64,000 nt of DNA from Cloacibacillus porcorum (lineage in GTDB: Bacteria > Synergistota > Synergistia > Synergistales > Synergistaceae). Location: positions 2,320,219 through 2,384,218 of the forward strand of contig NZ_CP016757.1 in the NCBI RefSeq assembly GCF_001701045.1, given 5' to 3'. The notes below the pieces were generated by a model that saw only the letters and a list, made by a program, of their open reading frames with translations, was not told the origin of the DNA and did not search any database. Below are positions 1 to 8,808 of the stretch, piece after piece; positions within the stretch are counted from its first letter, which is position 1, and every line of letters begins with the position of its first letter. A program made the position numbers and the translations under genes.

Positions 1-2005
1 GGATTTCCGCCGGAGGGATCGCCTCGCTGGTGGCGGATATCATCGCCGTGTACTCGCTTTCATTGCCGGCCACGTCTACCGCTTTTAACTTATACCAGCC
101 CGTCTGCAGCACCATAAGGTTAGCGTCTATGTATTCCTGCACAAAGCGCGGCACGCTGCCGATTTTTATCATCGGCGCGTCGGCCCGGTCGAGGGCACGG
201 TATATTTCTATGTGGTCAAGGTCGGCGTCCGGCGGGTCAGTCCAGGTAAGCACGGCCATGCGGAAGCCGCCCGCCCCGTGCAGATTGGTCGGGGGCGCGG
301 GCGGTGTCAGGTCGCCGTGCAGAATTTTGCTTGTCGTTTGCCCGTCGCTGCGGATGCCGAGGTTCGATACCACGTATATCTTTACATAAAGCGTGTCGCC
401 GATGTTGCCCGTGCAGGGCAGATAGTATTCTTCGGAGCCGCGCGGCAGGGTGCCGGCGGGCTTCCAGCTCACTTCGGAGCTGTACCGATACCAGAGTTCG
501 AGGGAGTTGTAGCTTGCCGGCGGCGTCCATGTGATCTTGGCGATCAGGTTATAACTGCCGTCCTGCAAGGTCTCCAGCTGCTCAGTTATGGCAAGCTCGG
601 TCACGTCGTTGGGCTTATAGTCGGTGGTGAGGCTGGTGTCGATATGATGGGTCACGTCGAGCACGCCGTCGTCATATACGTCTTCCACATACTCGGAACA
701 AGTGACGGTCATAACATCCATATCGTCACTACCGGCGTTTTTCACGGAGATGACGCGGAACGGTTTCCTCTTCCAGCCGGTGAATTTCTCAAATGAGACG
801 GTCAGCACCTCTCCGGGCATGATATCGCAGTCTTTAAGCCCTACGCCGAAAGAGCAGAAATTCCTAACCATGAGTGAGGTCTTGAGTAGGTAATACCCCA
901 TGTGCCCCACCTGTTCAGCCCTCGTCACGGGCAGCAGGGAGATAGATTTTTCCACGACGCCGCGGTCGGCGATATCGGTGGAGTCCTGAAATACGTCCGT
1001 GACGCGCTCATAGCTGTTGTTTGGGTCTATCCAGTCTACGGTGATGCGGTTGCATACGTCTTCGTCGGCCGCCTGCCAGAAAGTGAAGCTGCCCTCTACG
1101 ATGTTGTCGGGGGTGATTTCACGGCTGTAGGCGGAGACCGGCGCGTCTATGCAGATTTGGAGCCTGTCTGTCTCCACGAGGTAGCCGCGGAAGGTGGCGA
1201 GGAAATCGGCCAGGGTGTCGCGGACTGGGCGTCTGGTGTCTATGTTAAAGTCAAGCTGGAATCGCGGCCCATAGGATACGGCCTCATCGCAGTATGCCGC
1301 CGCCGCTACGGCGCAGTCGTAGTCTATACGCTCCCAGTCGGGGTGTTGGTACACGCCCGCCGCCGTCACGCCGAGGCCCATGCCGTAGCGCGGATGACAG
1401 AGGATGTCTAATACGATCCATACAGGGTTGCGACTCCACGCGAAGCCGTTGGGTGTCCATACTTTCACGCCGTCTACAATGCTGGTTATCGTCGGCGTGC
1501 CGTTTAACTTCTCCTGCGCCTTAAGTGTTAGACAAATAAGCGCCACGTCGTCGGGGTATGGCCTCGCGCCGTTCGGGTCTCGGCTGTCGTGGGTCGCCGC
1601 CGTGGTGTTGAGGTATTTTGTTACAGAGCAATCTTCCAACGCTGCCGGGTCTTGGTCGTTGGCCATAACTGAGTTGATCGCCGTCACCGGCCCCTCGCCT
1701 ATGAGTATGTAGATGTCCTGCTTCTCTTTTTTGTCGCTGTCGAACGCCTGATAGATGATGTTGCCGGCGACTCTACAGCGCCCATATATCACGGGGATCG
1801 GCACAAGCTGGCTCATGGTGTTGCTGATTGGGCCGAAGCTGTATGTCGGTGAGTTCGAGAAGTCTCCCATGTCGCGCGGCTTGAAAAGGCTGCCAAGCGA
1901 CGCGCCAAGCATGATGGCCCCGAAGGCCGTGGTTACGAGCCCCCAGCCGATCAGCGCGCCGGAGAAGGCCCAGCCTAATAGTCCGCCTACTATTGCCGTT
2001 ACCAT
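1..2005 (-). CDS. Phage tail tip protein, gpJ-like (3' part beyond window)
   Basis: This is the first 668 codons of a long protein that continues past the left edge of the window. It opens with a hydrophobic glycine-rich stretch (MVTAIVGGLLGWAFSG) and contains YGRCRVAGNIIY, a motif I associate with lambda gpJ-type tail tip (host specificity) proteins. A fibronectin type III-like segment lies near residues 480 to 640. Such proteins form the tail tip and contact the host receptor. The ATG overlaps the stop of the NlpC-like gene by 7 nt, as expected for translational coupling in a lambda L-K-J order. The frame is open throughout. The family call is firm, but receptor and host are unknown. Confidence 0.85.
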   Translation of the reverse strand, partial: MVTAIVGGLLGWAFSGALIGWGLVTTAFGAIMLGASLGSLFKPRDMGDFSNSPTYSFGPISNTMSQLVPIPVIYGRCRVAGNIIYQAFDSDKKEKQDIYILIGEGPVTAINSVMANDQDPAALEDCSVTKYLNTTAATHDSRDPNGARPYPDDVALICLTLKAQEKLNGTPTITSIVDGVKVWTPNGFAWSRNPVWIVLDILCHPRYGMGLGVTAAGVYQHPDWERIDYDCAVAAAAYCDEAVSYGPRFQLDFNIDTRRPVRDTLADFLATFRGYLVETDRLQICIDAPVSAYSREITPDNIVEGSFTFWQAADEDVCNRITVDWIDPNNSYERVTDVFQDSTDIADRGVVEKSISLLPVTRAEQVGHMGYYLLKTSLMVRNFCSFGVGLKDCDIMPGEVLTVSFEKFTGWKRKPFRVISVKNAGSDDMDVMTVTCSEYVEDVYDDGVLDVTHHIDTSLTTDYKPNDVTELAITEQLETLQDGSYNLIAKITWTPPASYNSLELWYRYSSEVSWKPAGTLPRGSEEYYLPCTGNIGDTLYVKIYVVSNLGIRSDGQTTSKILHGDLTPPAPPTNLHGAGGFRMAVLTWTDPPDADLDHIEIYRALDRADAPMIKIGSVPRFVQEYIDANLMVLQTGWYKLKAVDVAGNESEYTAMISATSEAIPPAEI

Positions 2006-2388
2006 AACGGTACCTCCGATATTTTATAGATTCCAATGGTTATTTTTCTGTATGGCACGCTCCACCGCGTCAGGCGGCTCGTGCCGCCGCGGGGGATGTG
2101 CAGGAAGTGATTTCCGTTTATGAAGGTCCCAAGGTGGTAGAAGGGCGAGAAGTCAAAAAGGATCACCGCCCCCGGTTCGGGAGCCTCTATTTTATGCGCA
2201 ATTTTTTCCAGTTCTCGGCGTATGTCGCGCGTTCTGGCCTCGTAGTTTTCCGGCGTATAGTCCCATACAAGCGGGATCGCGCGCCCGTATGTCTCCTGCG
2301 CGGCGATGGACAGCCGTAAGCAGTCGGTCTGCCCCGGACCAAAGCCCCAAGGCAGACCGATAAGCCGGTTTATTTTGTCGTTCATCAT
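1999..2388 (-). CDS. NlpC/P60-like tail assembly peptidase (gpK-like)
   Basis: This 129-residue protein has a catalytic-type Cys in GQTDCLRL near residue 23 and a His in FYHLGTF further on, the arrangement of NlpC/P60 cysteine peptidases. Its place between a gpL-like and a gpJ-like gene matches lambda gpK, which acts in tail tip assembly and may cleave peptidoglycan on entry. The start was set at the ATG that overlaps the upstream TGA (ATGATG); an in-frame upstream ATG at 2451 would overlap the previous gene heavily and lacks support. The lambda gpK N-terminal metalloprotease part is absent, so this is a short version. Confidence 0.7.
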   Translation of the reverse strand: MMNDKINRLIGLPWGFGPGQTDCLRLSIAAQETYGRAIPLVWDYTPENYEARTRDIRRELEKIAHKIEAPEPGAVILFDFSPFYHLGTFINGNHFLHIPRGGTSRLTRWSVPYRKITIGIYKISEVPLW

Positions 2389-2924
2389 TTGCGTATCGTG
2401 AGTTCGCGCGGGTCTTTCGCGCTGGGAATGTAAGGGAACATCGAAGTCCAACAGATACGGCGCGGAACGTAGTCCATGCCGTCAAAGCCCTGTGATACCA
2501 CGGCGTCAACCTGCGTCTGTCCGATGGTGATGCTCCGAATCTTACCGCTGAATACGAGCGCCGCGCCGGTCTCGCTGTTTAGCGCCTCTTTAAAGCCGCG
2601 GTAAACTTCGCAGCGCACGCCGTTGAGCTTATAGTATTGCGCAAGCGACGTAAATTCATTGGTCACGTTGTCTATGCTGATGTGACACTGGTCGGTCGTC
2701 TGTTCTTTGCTGCGCTCGGCCTCCTCGATGCGCATCGCGCAGGCGGTATAGCTTTGCGGCTGTCTGTTTTTGTCGAACCACATCACGTTTTCGGCTGCGT
2801 CTGTAAGATAGAGGTCGTCCATCTTATGGGGTCCCTGATTAAGGGGCGGAATGTTAAGAATACGGAGCAGATATAAGGGCCGCACAACCTCCGCTTGGGC
2901 CGCAAGTTTGTAGTCACTGGTCAT
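2385..2924 (-). CDS. Minor tail protein, gpL / DUF2163-like
   Basis: A 179-residue phage protein in the slot of lambda gpL, between the gpM-like and NlpC-like genes. It has no signal peptide or membrane segment. The middle (QCHISIDNVTNEF, followed by RCEVYRGF and SGKIRSITI) looks like the beta-rich fold of tail hub proteins of the DUF2163 type. It ends with a Pro-Arg-Arg-Ile-Cys segment, reminiscent of the C-terminal cysteines of gpL that can bind an Fe-S cluster, but only one Cys is clear here. It overlaps the preceding gene by 4 nt. The assignment rests mainly on gene order. Confidence 0.6.
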   Translation of the reverse strand: MTSDYKLAAQAEVVRPLYLLRILNIPPLNQGPHKMDDLYLTDAAENVMWFDKNRQPQSYTACAMRIEEAERSKEQTTDQCHISIDNVTNEFTSLAQYYKLNGVRCEVYRGFKEALNSETGAALVFSGKIRSITIGQTQVDAVVSQGFDGMDYVPRRICWTSMFPYIPSAKDPRELTIRK

Positions 2925-3259
2925 AGGATTTCCCTCAAGGTCAGCTCGACCGTTCCGTACTTCATGCCGCTGCGAGTCGATTTCAACGTGTCATCCTTAA
3001 AGCGTACTGTAATGGCCGAGGTCGCCTCCGGCGGCGTCCACAAGAACGACTCCACCGGGCCCTTCCGGGCGTTCCAGAACTCTTCTATCTCAGCGAGTTT
3101 TGCGGCGCTGCCTGTGAAGGTCAATACCCACTCGCGCGGCGCCGCCCCAAGGTCGCTGCGCTGCTCTTTGCCGCTTTCAAAAGTCGTTATGTTCACGCGG
3201 CGGCGGTATTGCGGCCGCCACGTAAAATCAGGCGTCCATGTGAAGACAGGTGTCGGCAT
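2921..3259 (-). CDS. Minor tail protein, gpM-like
   Basis: A 112-residue protein directly after the tape measure gene, the position of lambda gpM. It is rich in aromatic residues near the N-terminus (FTWTPDFTW) and contains FWNARKGPVESFLWTPP, typical of the phage minor tail family that caps the tape measure and links it to the distal tail. The start ATG shares a base with the tape measure TAA (TAATG), so the two are probably translated together. No catalytic motif is visible. Confidence 0.7.
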   Translation of the reverse strand: MPTPVFTWTPDFTWRPQYRRRVNITTFESGKEQRSDLGAAPREWVLTFTGSAAKLAEIEEFWNARKGPVESFLWTPPEATSAITVRFKDDTLKSTRSGMKYGTVELTLREIL

Positions 3260-6015
3260 TATGTCGCCCCCTTTACTGCGGCACGCAGCGCGCCTCCGCG
3301 CTGTATGCCGTTTACGATCATGCTTTCAAGATAGTTTCTGTTCTTCTGTAGCATTTGAATGAAACTCTGCGCGTCAATCGCCTGGATGGTGATGTTGTAG
3401 TTGTCACCGCCACCACCTCCGTCGGCGGTACCTAAGTGCGCATTCTTCGGCTGTACGACTTCGCCGCGCTGCAGGATCGCCGGCACTTCGTCAGGGCGCA
3501 GGCCGGCGATGCCGCCACCGTGCATTCGCGGCGCATTCGCGAACACGGACGGATTTACGAGCGTCGGAGTACCACCGGAGCCAACGGTGCCACCGCCGTG
3601 AAACTTCAATCCGAACAAGCCGAAAAGGCCGCCGCCAGAACCGAAAAAGCCATCGCCTTCTCCGCCGCCAAATAGTGTTCGCATAACAAGCGCCTTGGCC
3701 ACAACCGCGCCGATGTCCTGCAGCAAATCCATCATGGCGTCTCCAAGCGATTCGGTTCCGCGGATCGCGCTCTCAAAGGCGTTGCCGATTCCTTCGGGGA
3801 AGGCATAGAGCGAACTTCGCGCGTCATCCCATACAGCGGCAGCCTGCTGCGCTGCAGTTGGGAATTTATTCATTGTGTTTTCGTACGCTTTAAGCGCGTC
3901 GTCGGCCATTTTGGTAACACGGGGCATATCAGCGAATTGTATCTTTAGCTGCTCAATGGCGGCTTTATACTGAGTTCCGCTTATTTTCCCGTTTTCAAAC
4001 TGGCTTTTTAATAAGTCAAGCGACTTTGAAAAGCTGCTGCTTCCCGCGCTCTGAACATCACTGAAAGCCTTCTGCAACTCAGGAGTCCACTGCAAAAAAT
4101 TCTCCATGTGGCCGCCAGCCGCCTTAAATTGCTCTGACAGGTCAGCAAACCGCTCTTTGAGCTTGTTGAGGTAATCCGTATCGCTCATAAGTCCCTGCGA
4201 GTTCTGCCAGTCATAATTATTATATTCTTCCTCACGCAGCCGCTTAGATTGCTCCATATACGACTTCATGCGCTCAATCTGCTGCTTGTTTCTCTCCATC
4301 ACGTTTACGGCCGAGAATGGGTTGCGCCGTTCCGCGTCTTCCGTGATCTGAAGTTGAAGGTCGCGTATTTTCTTCCAATCCTCTGATAGAGGTTTTGATT
4401 TTGCAAGCCATTTGTCGAGAATTGGCAAGAATGATTCTCCGTCGGCGTTAAGGTATTTTATTTGGTCGGAAATACTTTGCACAAGCATTTCTGCCGCCGT
4501 TTTACCCTTCGCGCCCTTTTTATTGTTGCCCCCCGTAAACCCGCTGTCATTGCCGAGTGAACCAGCGAATAGACTTTTCCAATCAGTGTTGCCGGAGAGA
4601 TCGAGCGCAGTTTTTGCAAGCTGATTTTTTGCTCTTACAATAGCTTCTGTTATACTTTTAGGGCGTCCTTTGCCATTTTTATAGTCTTCCATCGCGGCTT
4701 GCTGGTCGGCTTTTTCTTGTGCAGAGAGTGTTTTTTTAGCCGGCGCCGGCTTTTCTATTCCGGCATCGTCTCCCAGTACCGATGATCTTAGCTGCGCAGT
4801 TTGCGCAATAGCCTCCGTAAGCTTGCCAAGCTTTTTTATTACGAAAGTTACGGCATCCACTATTTTTTCACATACCCATTTGACGGACTTCCATGCGGCA
4901 GAAAAAGCCTCAACAATCGCATCCCAGAGGTCTGTGAAAAAACCGCCCATACTGTCCCAGTTTTCGTATATAACGGCGGCTGCTACGCCGCACGCGGCGC
5001 CAATGGCAAGCAAAGGCCAAGTGGCGGCTATTGTCGCAGCAGCCCACGCAGCAAACGCCGGCACGACAAGCCCGGCAACCGCTGCGGCTATCACCACAAG
5101 AGCTTGGCGCACGCTGTCAGGTACAAGCTGTTCAAAGGCTTCGCGCACGCCACTCGTTTTTATTATCTGCGCAAACGCCGTAAGCCACGATGTCACGCTG
5201 AACAGCCGTTCTTTCAAGTCGAAAGCCCGCGTTATTTCCTCTCCCACACCGCGCATGATGCTCGATATCGCATCCTTCATGTTGCTTAACTGCTGCGGTA
5301 TCTCTTTCGCTACAGCATCCATCATGCCGCCGAAACGCTTCTGCATACCGCTAAAAATCCCCTCAAGCGCGGCTTGCGCGGATATAGCGCCCTTCTTTGT
5401 CTTATCCATTACGTCCGCGACGGTGGTCCCCATGCTTTCAGCGAGCATCTTCCACGCCGGCACGCCGGTTTCCGATATCTGGCGCATTTCTTCGGCCGAC
5501 AGCTTGCCCTTCGCAGCTATCTGTCCGAAGGCAAGCGTCAAGCGGTCTACGCCCTCCTGACTCAGCCCAACAGCCATCGCGGCATCGCCGACCGTCTGTA
5601 AAATCGGGATGACAGACCGTGCCTCGAATCCATAGGCCTGCAACCGCTTCGATGCGTCAACAAGTCCTGCAAATTCAAACGGAGTCGTTGCAGCAAAACG
5701 CTCAAGGTCATTCAAATGCGCCTGCGCTTCTTTTGCGCTGCCGGTCAATACGGTCATGCTGCGCTTCACCATCTCAAAATCAGCAGCCATCTTTACCGAG
5801 GCGGCGCCAAGCGTGCCGATGCCCAGCGCCACCCATTTAAGCTTTGATACTAGATTCGACGATAGTTTCATCGCGTCTTTACCCAACGCGACTTCCAGAT
5901 TCTTTTTAATGGATTTAGAAAAAGCCGTGACCCGTGATGTGAGGCTGCCCAACTGGCGGGCAGCCTCCGTCACGTCGGCGGTTACTTTTATCTGCATTTT
6001 ATTCGAGCTTGGCAT
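3259..6015 (-). CDS. Phage tail tape measure protein
   Basis: At 918 residues this is the longest protein in the window. The N-terminal third holds the tape measure core (ERFAATTPFEFAGLVDASKR and GVSQEGVDRL-like helices). A hydrophobic Ala-rich block near residues 305 to 355 is likely membrane-active at injection. Long charged helices follow, and the C-terminus is Gly-rich. It sets tail length and is ejected with DNA. Its ATG lies inside the end of the GT chaperone frame (17 nt overlap), the usual layout because the chaperones wrap this protein before assembly. Length predicts a tail of roughly 130 to 140 nm if the usual 1.5 angstrom per residue holds. Confidence 0.92.
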   Translation of the reverse strand: MPSSNKMQIKVTADVTEAARQLGSLTSRVTAFSKSIKKNLEVALGKDAMKLSSNLVSKLKWVALGIGTLGAASVKMAADFEMVKRSMTVLTGSAKEAQAHLNDLERFAATTPFEFAGLVDASKRLQAYGFEARSVIPILQTVGDAAMAVGLSQEGVDRLTLAFGQIAAKGKLSAEEMRQISETGVPAWKMLAESMGTTVADVMDKTKKGAISAQAALEGIFSGMQKRFGGMMDAVAKEIPQQLSNMKDAISSIMRGVGEEITRAFDLKERLFSVTSWLTAFAQIIKTSGVREAFEQLVPDSVRQALVVIAAAVAGLVVPAFAAWAAATIAATWPLLAIGAACGVAAAVIYENWDSMGGFFTDLWDAIVEAFSAAWKSVKWVCEKIVDAVTFVIKKLGKLTEAIAQTAQLRSSVLGDDAGIEKPAPAKKTLSAQEKADQQAAMEDYKNGKGRPKSITEAIVRAKNQLAKTALDLSGNTDWKSLFAGSLGNDSGFTGGNNKKGAKGKTAAEMLVQSISDQIKYLNADGESFLPILDKWLAKSKPLSEDWKKIRDLQLQITEDAERRNPFSAVNVMERNKQQIERMKSYMEQSKRLREEEYNNYDWQNSQGLMSDTDYLNKLKERFADLSEQFKAAGGHMENFLQWTPELQKAFSDVQSAGSSSFSKSLDLLKSQFENGKISGTQYKAAIEQLKIQFADMPRVTKMADDALKAYENTMNKFPTAAQQAAAVWDDARSSLYAFPEGIGNAFESAIRGTESLGDAMMDLLQDIGAVVAKALVMRTLFGGGEGDGFFGSGGGLFGLFGLKFHGGGTVGSGGTPTLVNPSVFANAPRMHGGGIAGLRPDEVPAILQRGEVVQPKNAHLGTADGGGGGDNYNITIQAIDAQSFIQMLQKNRNYLESMIVNGIQRGGALRAAVKGAT

Positions 6016-6385
6016 GAGTACCGCCCCTTATTTTTTTAAGTTGTTGCTTCTTATATTCTTCCTCATCAACGATGCGAACTCCATTCCAAATACCGCAAAG
6101 CTCGTCAATCGTATGTGACTCACCATCCTGGCAGATTGCGGCATAGGCCGAAGTTATGGCCGCCTCACGCCGCTGTAAATATGTACCGTAGTTATATGCG
6201 ATCACCTTATCTATGATCTGACCGCGCGTGATGTGCCATAAATCCTCATGGCTTAGGGCAAGAGGCCCTAGAGCCATGAGATACAGCGACCTCCTGTCCT
6301 CTAACAGGAGGTCGCCGTAACGTTTTTTTCTTTTTCCGCGCCTTCCTCTTCTGTTTCGCTTGCGGGAAAGATCGAGACCATGCAA
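5999..6385 (-). CDS. Tail assembly chaperone T-frame, expressed by -1 frameshift
   Basis: This frame overlaps the end of the tail chaperone gene and runs to just inside the tape measure gene. The only ATG, at 6385, sits in the middle of the upstream gene without a ribosome binding site. From the slippery heptamer at 6322-6328 onward the frame continues as RYGDLLLEDRRSLYLM for 107 residues. It is best read as the T part of a G-T fusion of about 224 residues made by -1 frameshifting, as in lambda and many other tailed phages. The T part recruits the tail tube protein and the G part coats the tape measure. Efficiency is unknown. Confidence 0.75.
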   Translation of the reverse strand: MHGLDLSRKRNRRGRRGKRKKRYGDLLLEDRRSLYLMALGPLALSHEDLWHITRGQIIDKVIAYNYGTYLQRREAAITSAYAAICQDGESHTIDELCGIWNGVRIVDEEEYKKQQLKKIRGGTHAKLE

Positions 6386-6672
6386 TTAGATATCTCTTCA
6401 ATCGCAATTTTGATCACGTTCATGTATTCGCTGCCGGACTGCTCTAGGATGTCTCCTGCCTCTTCCAGCGTGATATTACGGCGGCGGCTCTTCAGTCCGG
6501 CCCAAAAAAGAGCGCGGGTAAAACGGAAACTTGAAAGCCGCTTTTCCGGTTCTTTAGATAGCGAATCCATAATTTCCGGAATGCTTTCTTTCATCTGGTC
6601 TTCAAGCGCGCAAAGCGCGTTCTGCCCGTATTCAATGAAATACTTCCGGCTGTTGATTTCTATTTCGCGCAT
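6301..6672 (-). CDS. Tail assembly chaperone (gpG-like)
   Basis: A 123-residue helical protein between the tail tube and tape measure genes, the conserved slot of the gpG tail assembly chaperone. It has no transmembrane segment. The sequence turns highly charged near the end (ETEEEGAEKEKN), where the mRNA reads GAA AAA AAC. The last six codons after the slippery site are used only when no frameshift occurs. It is translated in excess over the longer fusion in characterised phages; that ratio is family knowledge, not visible here. Confidence 0.8.
   Translation of the reverse strand: MREIEINSRKYFIEYGQNALCALEDQMKESIPEIMDSLSKEPEKRLSSFRFTRALFWAGLKSRRRNITLEEAGDILEQSGSEYMNVIKIAIEEISNCMVSIFPASETEEEGAEKEKNVTATSC
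6322..6328 (-). promoter_or_regulatory. Programmed -1 frameshift site A AAA AAC in tail chaperone gene
   Basis: The minus strand reads A AAA AAC with the codon boundaries of the upstream frame, matching the X XXY YYZ rule. Slipping back one base moves ribosomes from the G frame, which stops seven codons later, into the T frame. Both frames and stops are consistent. Confidence 0.8.
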
Positions 6673-6675
6673 GAA

Positions 6676-7101
6676 TTACACCCCCGCCTGTGCCGTATGA
6701 TCCAGATCGCCGCCAGCAACCCACGAAACCGCCACTTCTACACGCGAGTCGCTAGACGAGCTTATTTTCCAGCCAGTGACATACACCGGCGCCTTTATCT
6801 GCGGTTTTCCTGCCCCAGTACCATTTAGACGTACAAATAGATATACAAGGGCCTGTGTCTTTTGTGCTGTTTCCAACACATCCAGCGTATCGCTGTCCGG
6901 ATCAAGGATGACCGTAAAAGAGCCCTTTGCGTCTCCCTGCCCCGGTACATACTGTTTATTCGCGTCGTATATCCCGGTAACGTCAACTTCGGAACAGCTG
7001 AGATCCATATCCCATGATGCCAGCGCCTCAACGGTCGCCGGCGATCCTACTTCTGTCGCCGAAACCATCACCAGCGCGTTTTTTGCAAGCTGTCTTGCCA
7101 T
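6676..7101 (-). CDS. Major tail (tube) protein
   Basis: A 141-residue beta-rich protein upstream of the chaperone genes, where siphophages encode the tail tube subunit. It contains SFTVILDPDSDTLDVL and a C-terminal strand set ending GGDLDHTAQAG, resembling the lambda gpV N-terminal domain and TP901-1 major tail proteins in size and order. Subunits stack as hexameric rings around the tape measure. There is no extra Ig-like domain on this protein, unlike the capsid frame. It starts at an ATG preceded by GGAGGATG. Confidence 0.8.
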   Translation of the reverse strand: MARQLAKNALVMVSATEVGSPATVEALASWDMDLSCSEVDVTGIYDANKQYVPGQGDAKGSFTVILDPDSDTLDVLETAQKTQALVYLFVRLNGTGAGKPQIKAPVYVTGWKISSSSDSRVEVAVSWVAGGDLDHTAQAGV

Positions 7102-7115
7102 TATTTTTCATCCTC

Positions 7116-7478
7116 CTATCGATATTCGTAATACCTTATGTCTATTACACCGTGCCACCAGTCGGGTTCCGCGCTGTCCCGAATAATTTCTATGCCGTCA
7201 TAGAGCGCCCATTCAGGCAGCGCCGCGAAGATGAGATTATTTATCTGCAATATTTCCTTACGCCCGGCGTAGCGGCTCCAAATATGAAGCGTAGTTGTGA
7301 TCTCCGCTCCGGTGTTGTTCAGCAGATCGTCACTTACCTCTTGCGTATCGCCGACCTGCATATATGGCGAGGCCGCGTTATCCGGAGGCATGTCGTAGAT
7401 GCCGGTTATCACAGCAGATAATGCGGCATCATTTTTTAATGCTGCGTATAGTTCTGCGTGCCTCGAAAACATGCTCAT
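7116..7478 (-). CDS. Tail terminator / DUF3168 family protein
   Basis: A 120-residue protein that fits DUF3168, the family of gpU-type tail terminators that cap the tail tube and dock it to the head. Characteristic parts are the opening pattern of a helix followed by a strand (VITGIYDMPPDN), the central TTLHIWSRYAG, and the C-terminal WWHGVIDIRYYEYR. It overlaps the preceding gp10-like gene by 4 nt and lies just before the tail tube gene, which is the expected order. Confidence 0.78.
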   Translation of the reverse strand: MSMFSRHAELYAALKNDAALSAVITGIYDMPPDNAASPYMQVGDTQEVSDDLLNNTGAEITTTLHIWSRYAGRKEILQINNLIFAALPEWALYDGIEIIRDSAEPDWWHGVIDIRYYEYR

Positions 7479-7888
7479 TTAGATACAACCTTCAAAGCAT
7501 CAAGTACCAAGGCAATCACACGTTTTCTGTTGGCACGTAACGCCGGTTTAAGAAACGGCTGCGCTATGGCATGTCTGTTGCCATATTCCACCGCCATCGC
7601 ATAGTAGAGCTGTTTTTGCCCCTTAAAACTGGCTTTACGCTCCGTGCTGGGATAGTCGCAGTAAACGTAACCGTTCATTCCGTCCTTTTCGTCATTTTTA
7701 AAAGTTTTTGGCGTAATGGAATCCCGAAGCGCACCTGTATCTACAGGGCAGCGGCGTTTTGCGTCGGCAGCGATAATATCGGTTCCCTTTCGCAGGGCAG
7801 CATAAACAGAGTCACGAATCTCACCGGAGGAAAGCTTCTTAAGCTTATTGATCAGCTCTTTGTCGCCAATTACTTTTATGGGTGGCAT
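7475..7888 (-). CDS. HK97 gp10-like head-tail joining / tail completion protein
   Basis: A 137-residue basic protein with the hallmark CPVDTGALRDSI segment of the HK97 gp10 family, which acts at the head-tail junction. A later AVEYGNRHAIAQPFLKPAL segment is also typical. I chose the ATG at 7888 (MPPIKV) because AGGAGG lies nine bases upstream; the ATG at 7909 would start before that site and overlap the adaptor gene by 17 nt. Confidence 0.85.
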   Translation of the reverse strand: MPPIKVIGDKELINKLKKLSSGEIRDSVYAALRKGTDIIAADAKRRCPVDTGALRDSITPKTFKNDEKDGMNGYVYCDYPSTERKASFKGQKQLYYAMAVEYGNRHAIAQPFLKPALRANRKRVIALVLDALKVVSK

Positions 7889-7892
7889 AATT

Positions 7893-8210
7893 TTAAGCCT
7901 CCTGAACACAGTCGAGTTCTACCAGCGCAGCCCGATAATCAGGGCGCACCGCCTTTACGATGAGCGATTTGCCGCGCCATGTTATTACGTCGCCTTTTTG
8001 CGGTTCTGTTCCCGGCATCCGCATTATCACAAGGTGCGTTCTAACTTCGACGTCGCGGCCACCAAGAAGCCCGTCTTTTGATTTTTTGGCGGCGACGGAA
8101 GCCCACCCGGAAAATATTATGGATTCGGATGTTATGCTTCCGCCTATGCCGTCATCTTCAAAAACTGCTCGCGAAATTGTTATACGCTCTCTCAGTTCCC
8201 CGGGATTCAT
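7893..8210 (-). CDS. Phage head closure / head-tail adaptor protein
   Basis: A 105-residue protein of the SPP1 gp16 / HK97 head-tail joining type. It opens with MNPGELRERITI, the usual beginning of this family, followed by GWASVAAK and a C-terminal LIVKAVRPDYR beta segment. It closes the connector after DNA packaging and gives the tail a docking surface. It overlaps the upstream connector gene by 4 nt. Confidence 0.82.
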   Translation of the reverse strand: MNPGELRERITISRAVFEDDGIGGSITSESIIFSGWASVAAKKSKDGLLGGRDVEVRTHLVIMRMPGTEPQKGDVITWRGKSLIVKAVRPDYRAALVELDCVQEA

Positions 8211-8539
8211 ACGTAATCACCACACGTCTCGATATGCGTTATGATCGCCTCAACGGTGAAACTGATTTTGTTAAGGGTCTTATTGCCGACAGTCTCAACG
8301 GCGCGATTTTCGTACCAATGGGCAACAAGCAATTTCACGGCGTGCTTATAGAGTTCATCACTGGCGATATCTTCATACGTCGGTTCTCCGCTCTCGTCTT
8401 TCGTGACATGCCGGGTCTTAGATATCTTGCCGCCAATAAACGACTGCGCCGCTGTCATCTGAGCAGTCAAAAGAGCATCCTCCGCGTCACTGTCAACGCG
8501 GAGGAACGTCTTTATCTCTGCCAGCGTAAGCGCCGGCAT
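8207..8539 (-). CDS. Head-tail connector protein, gp6-like
   Basis: A 110-residue helical protein matching the HK97 gp6 / phage_connect family: TLAEIKTFLRVDSDAEDALL at the N-terminus is nearly a consensus for it, followed by helices and ALVAHWYENR-like KLLVAHWYENR. It forms a ring under the portal. Its ATG shares a base with the stop of the capsid Ig-like extension (8539), so its translation may be tied to the frameshifted capsid product. Confidence 0.85.
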   Translation of the reverse strand: MPALTLAEIKTFLRVDSDAEDALLTAQMTAAQSFIGGKISKTRHVTKDESGEPTYEDIASDELYKHAVKLLVAHWYENRAVETVGNKTLNKISFTVEAIITHIETCGDYV

Positions 8540-8808
8540 TAGTCGCTTACCGTCACCTTTACAGTCGCATTAAGCCCGTCGCCCGTTTCAACCGTAAAGG
8601 TCTTTTCGCCATTGGTCAGCGTCGCAAGATAATCGCCGGTTATCGTCAGCTCGCCACCCGATATGGTGTAATTACTGGAATTTACCGCCGTTCCCCCAAT
8701 TTTAAGCGCGGTCACGGCAGATGACGCGCTTACCGTCAGCACCACGTCAGCGGGGGAAGCCTTGCTGAACGTGGCCGCCTCTGGGCTGACGGTTAGGAGG
8801 ATTTTTTT
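8539..8808 (-). CDS. Ig-like (CBM_X2-type) domain added to capsid by -1 frameshift
   Basis: From the slippery site the -1 frame reads KKILLTVSPEAATF and runs about 87 residues to 8539. The pattern of SPEAATF, then DVVLTVSASS, then NYTISGGELTIT and a final TVKVTVSD strand is that of the X2/Ig-like domain found on secreted enzymes and on phage particles. There is no ATG, GTG or TTG with a ribosome binding site near its beginning; the frame is open back to 9093 only as a shadow of the capsid gene. A capsid-Ig fusion of about 506 residues is therefore the likely product. Such surface domains are thought to bind host or mucosal glycans (established for other phages; inferred here). Confidence 0.72.
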   Translation of the reverse strand, partial: KKILLTVSPEAATFSKASPADVVLTVSASSAVTALKIGGTAVNSSNYTISGGELTITGDYLATLTNGEKTFTVETGDGLNATVKVTVSD

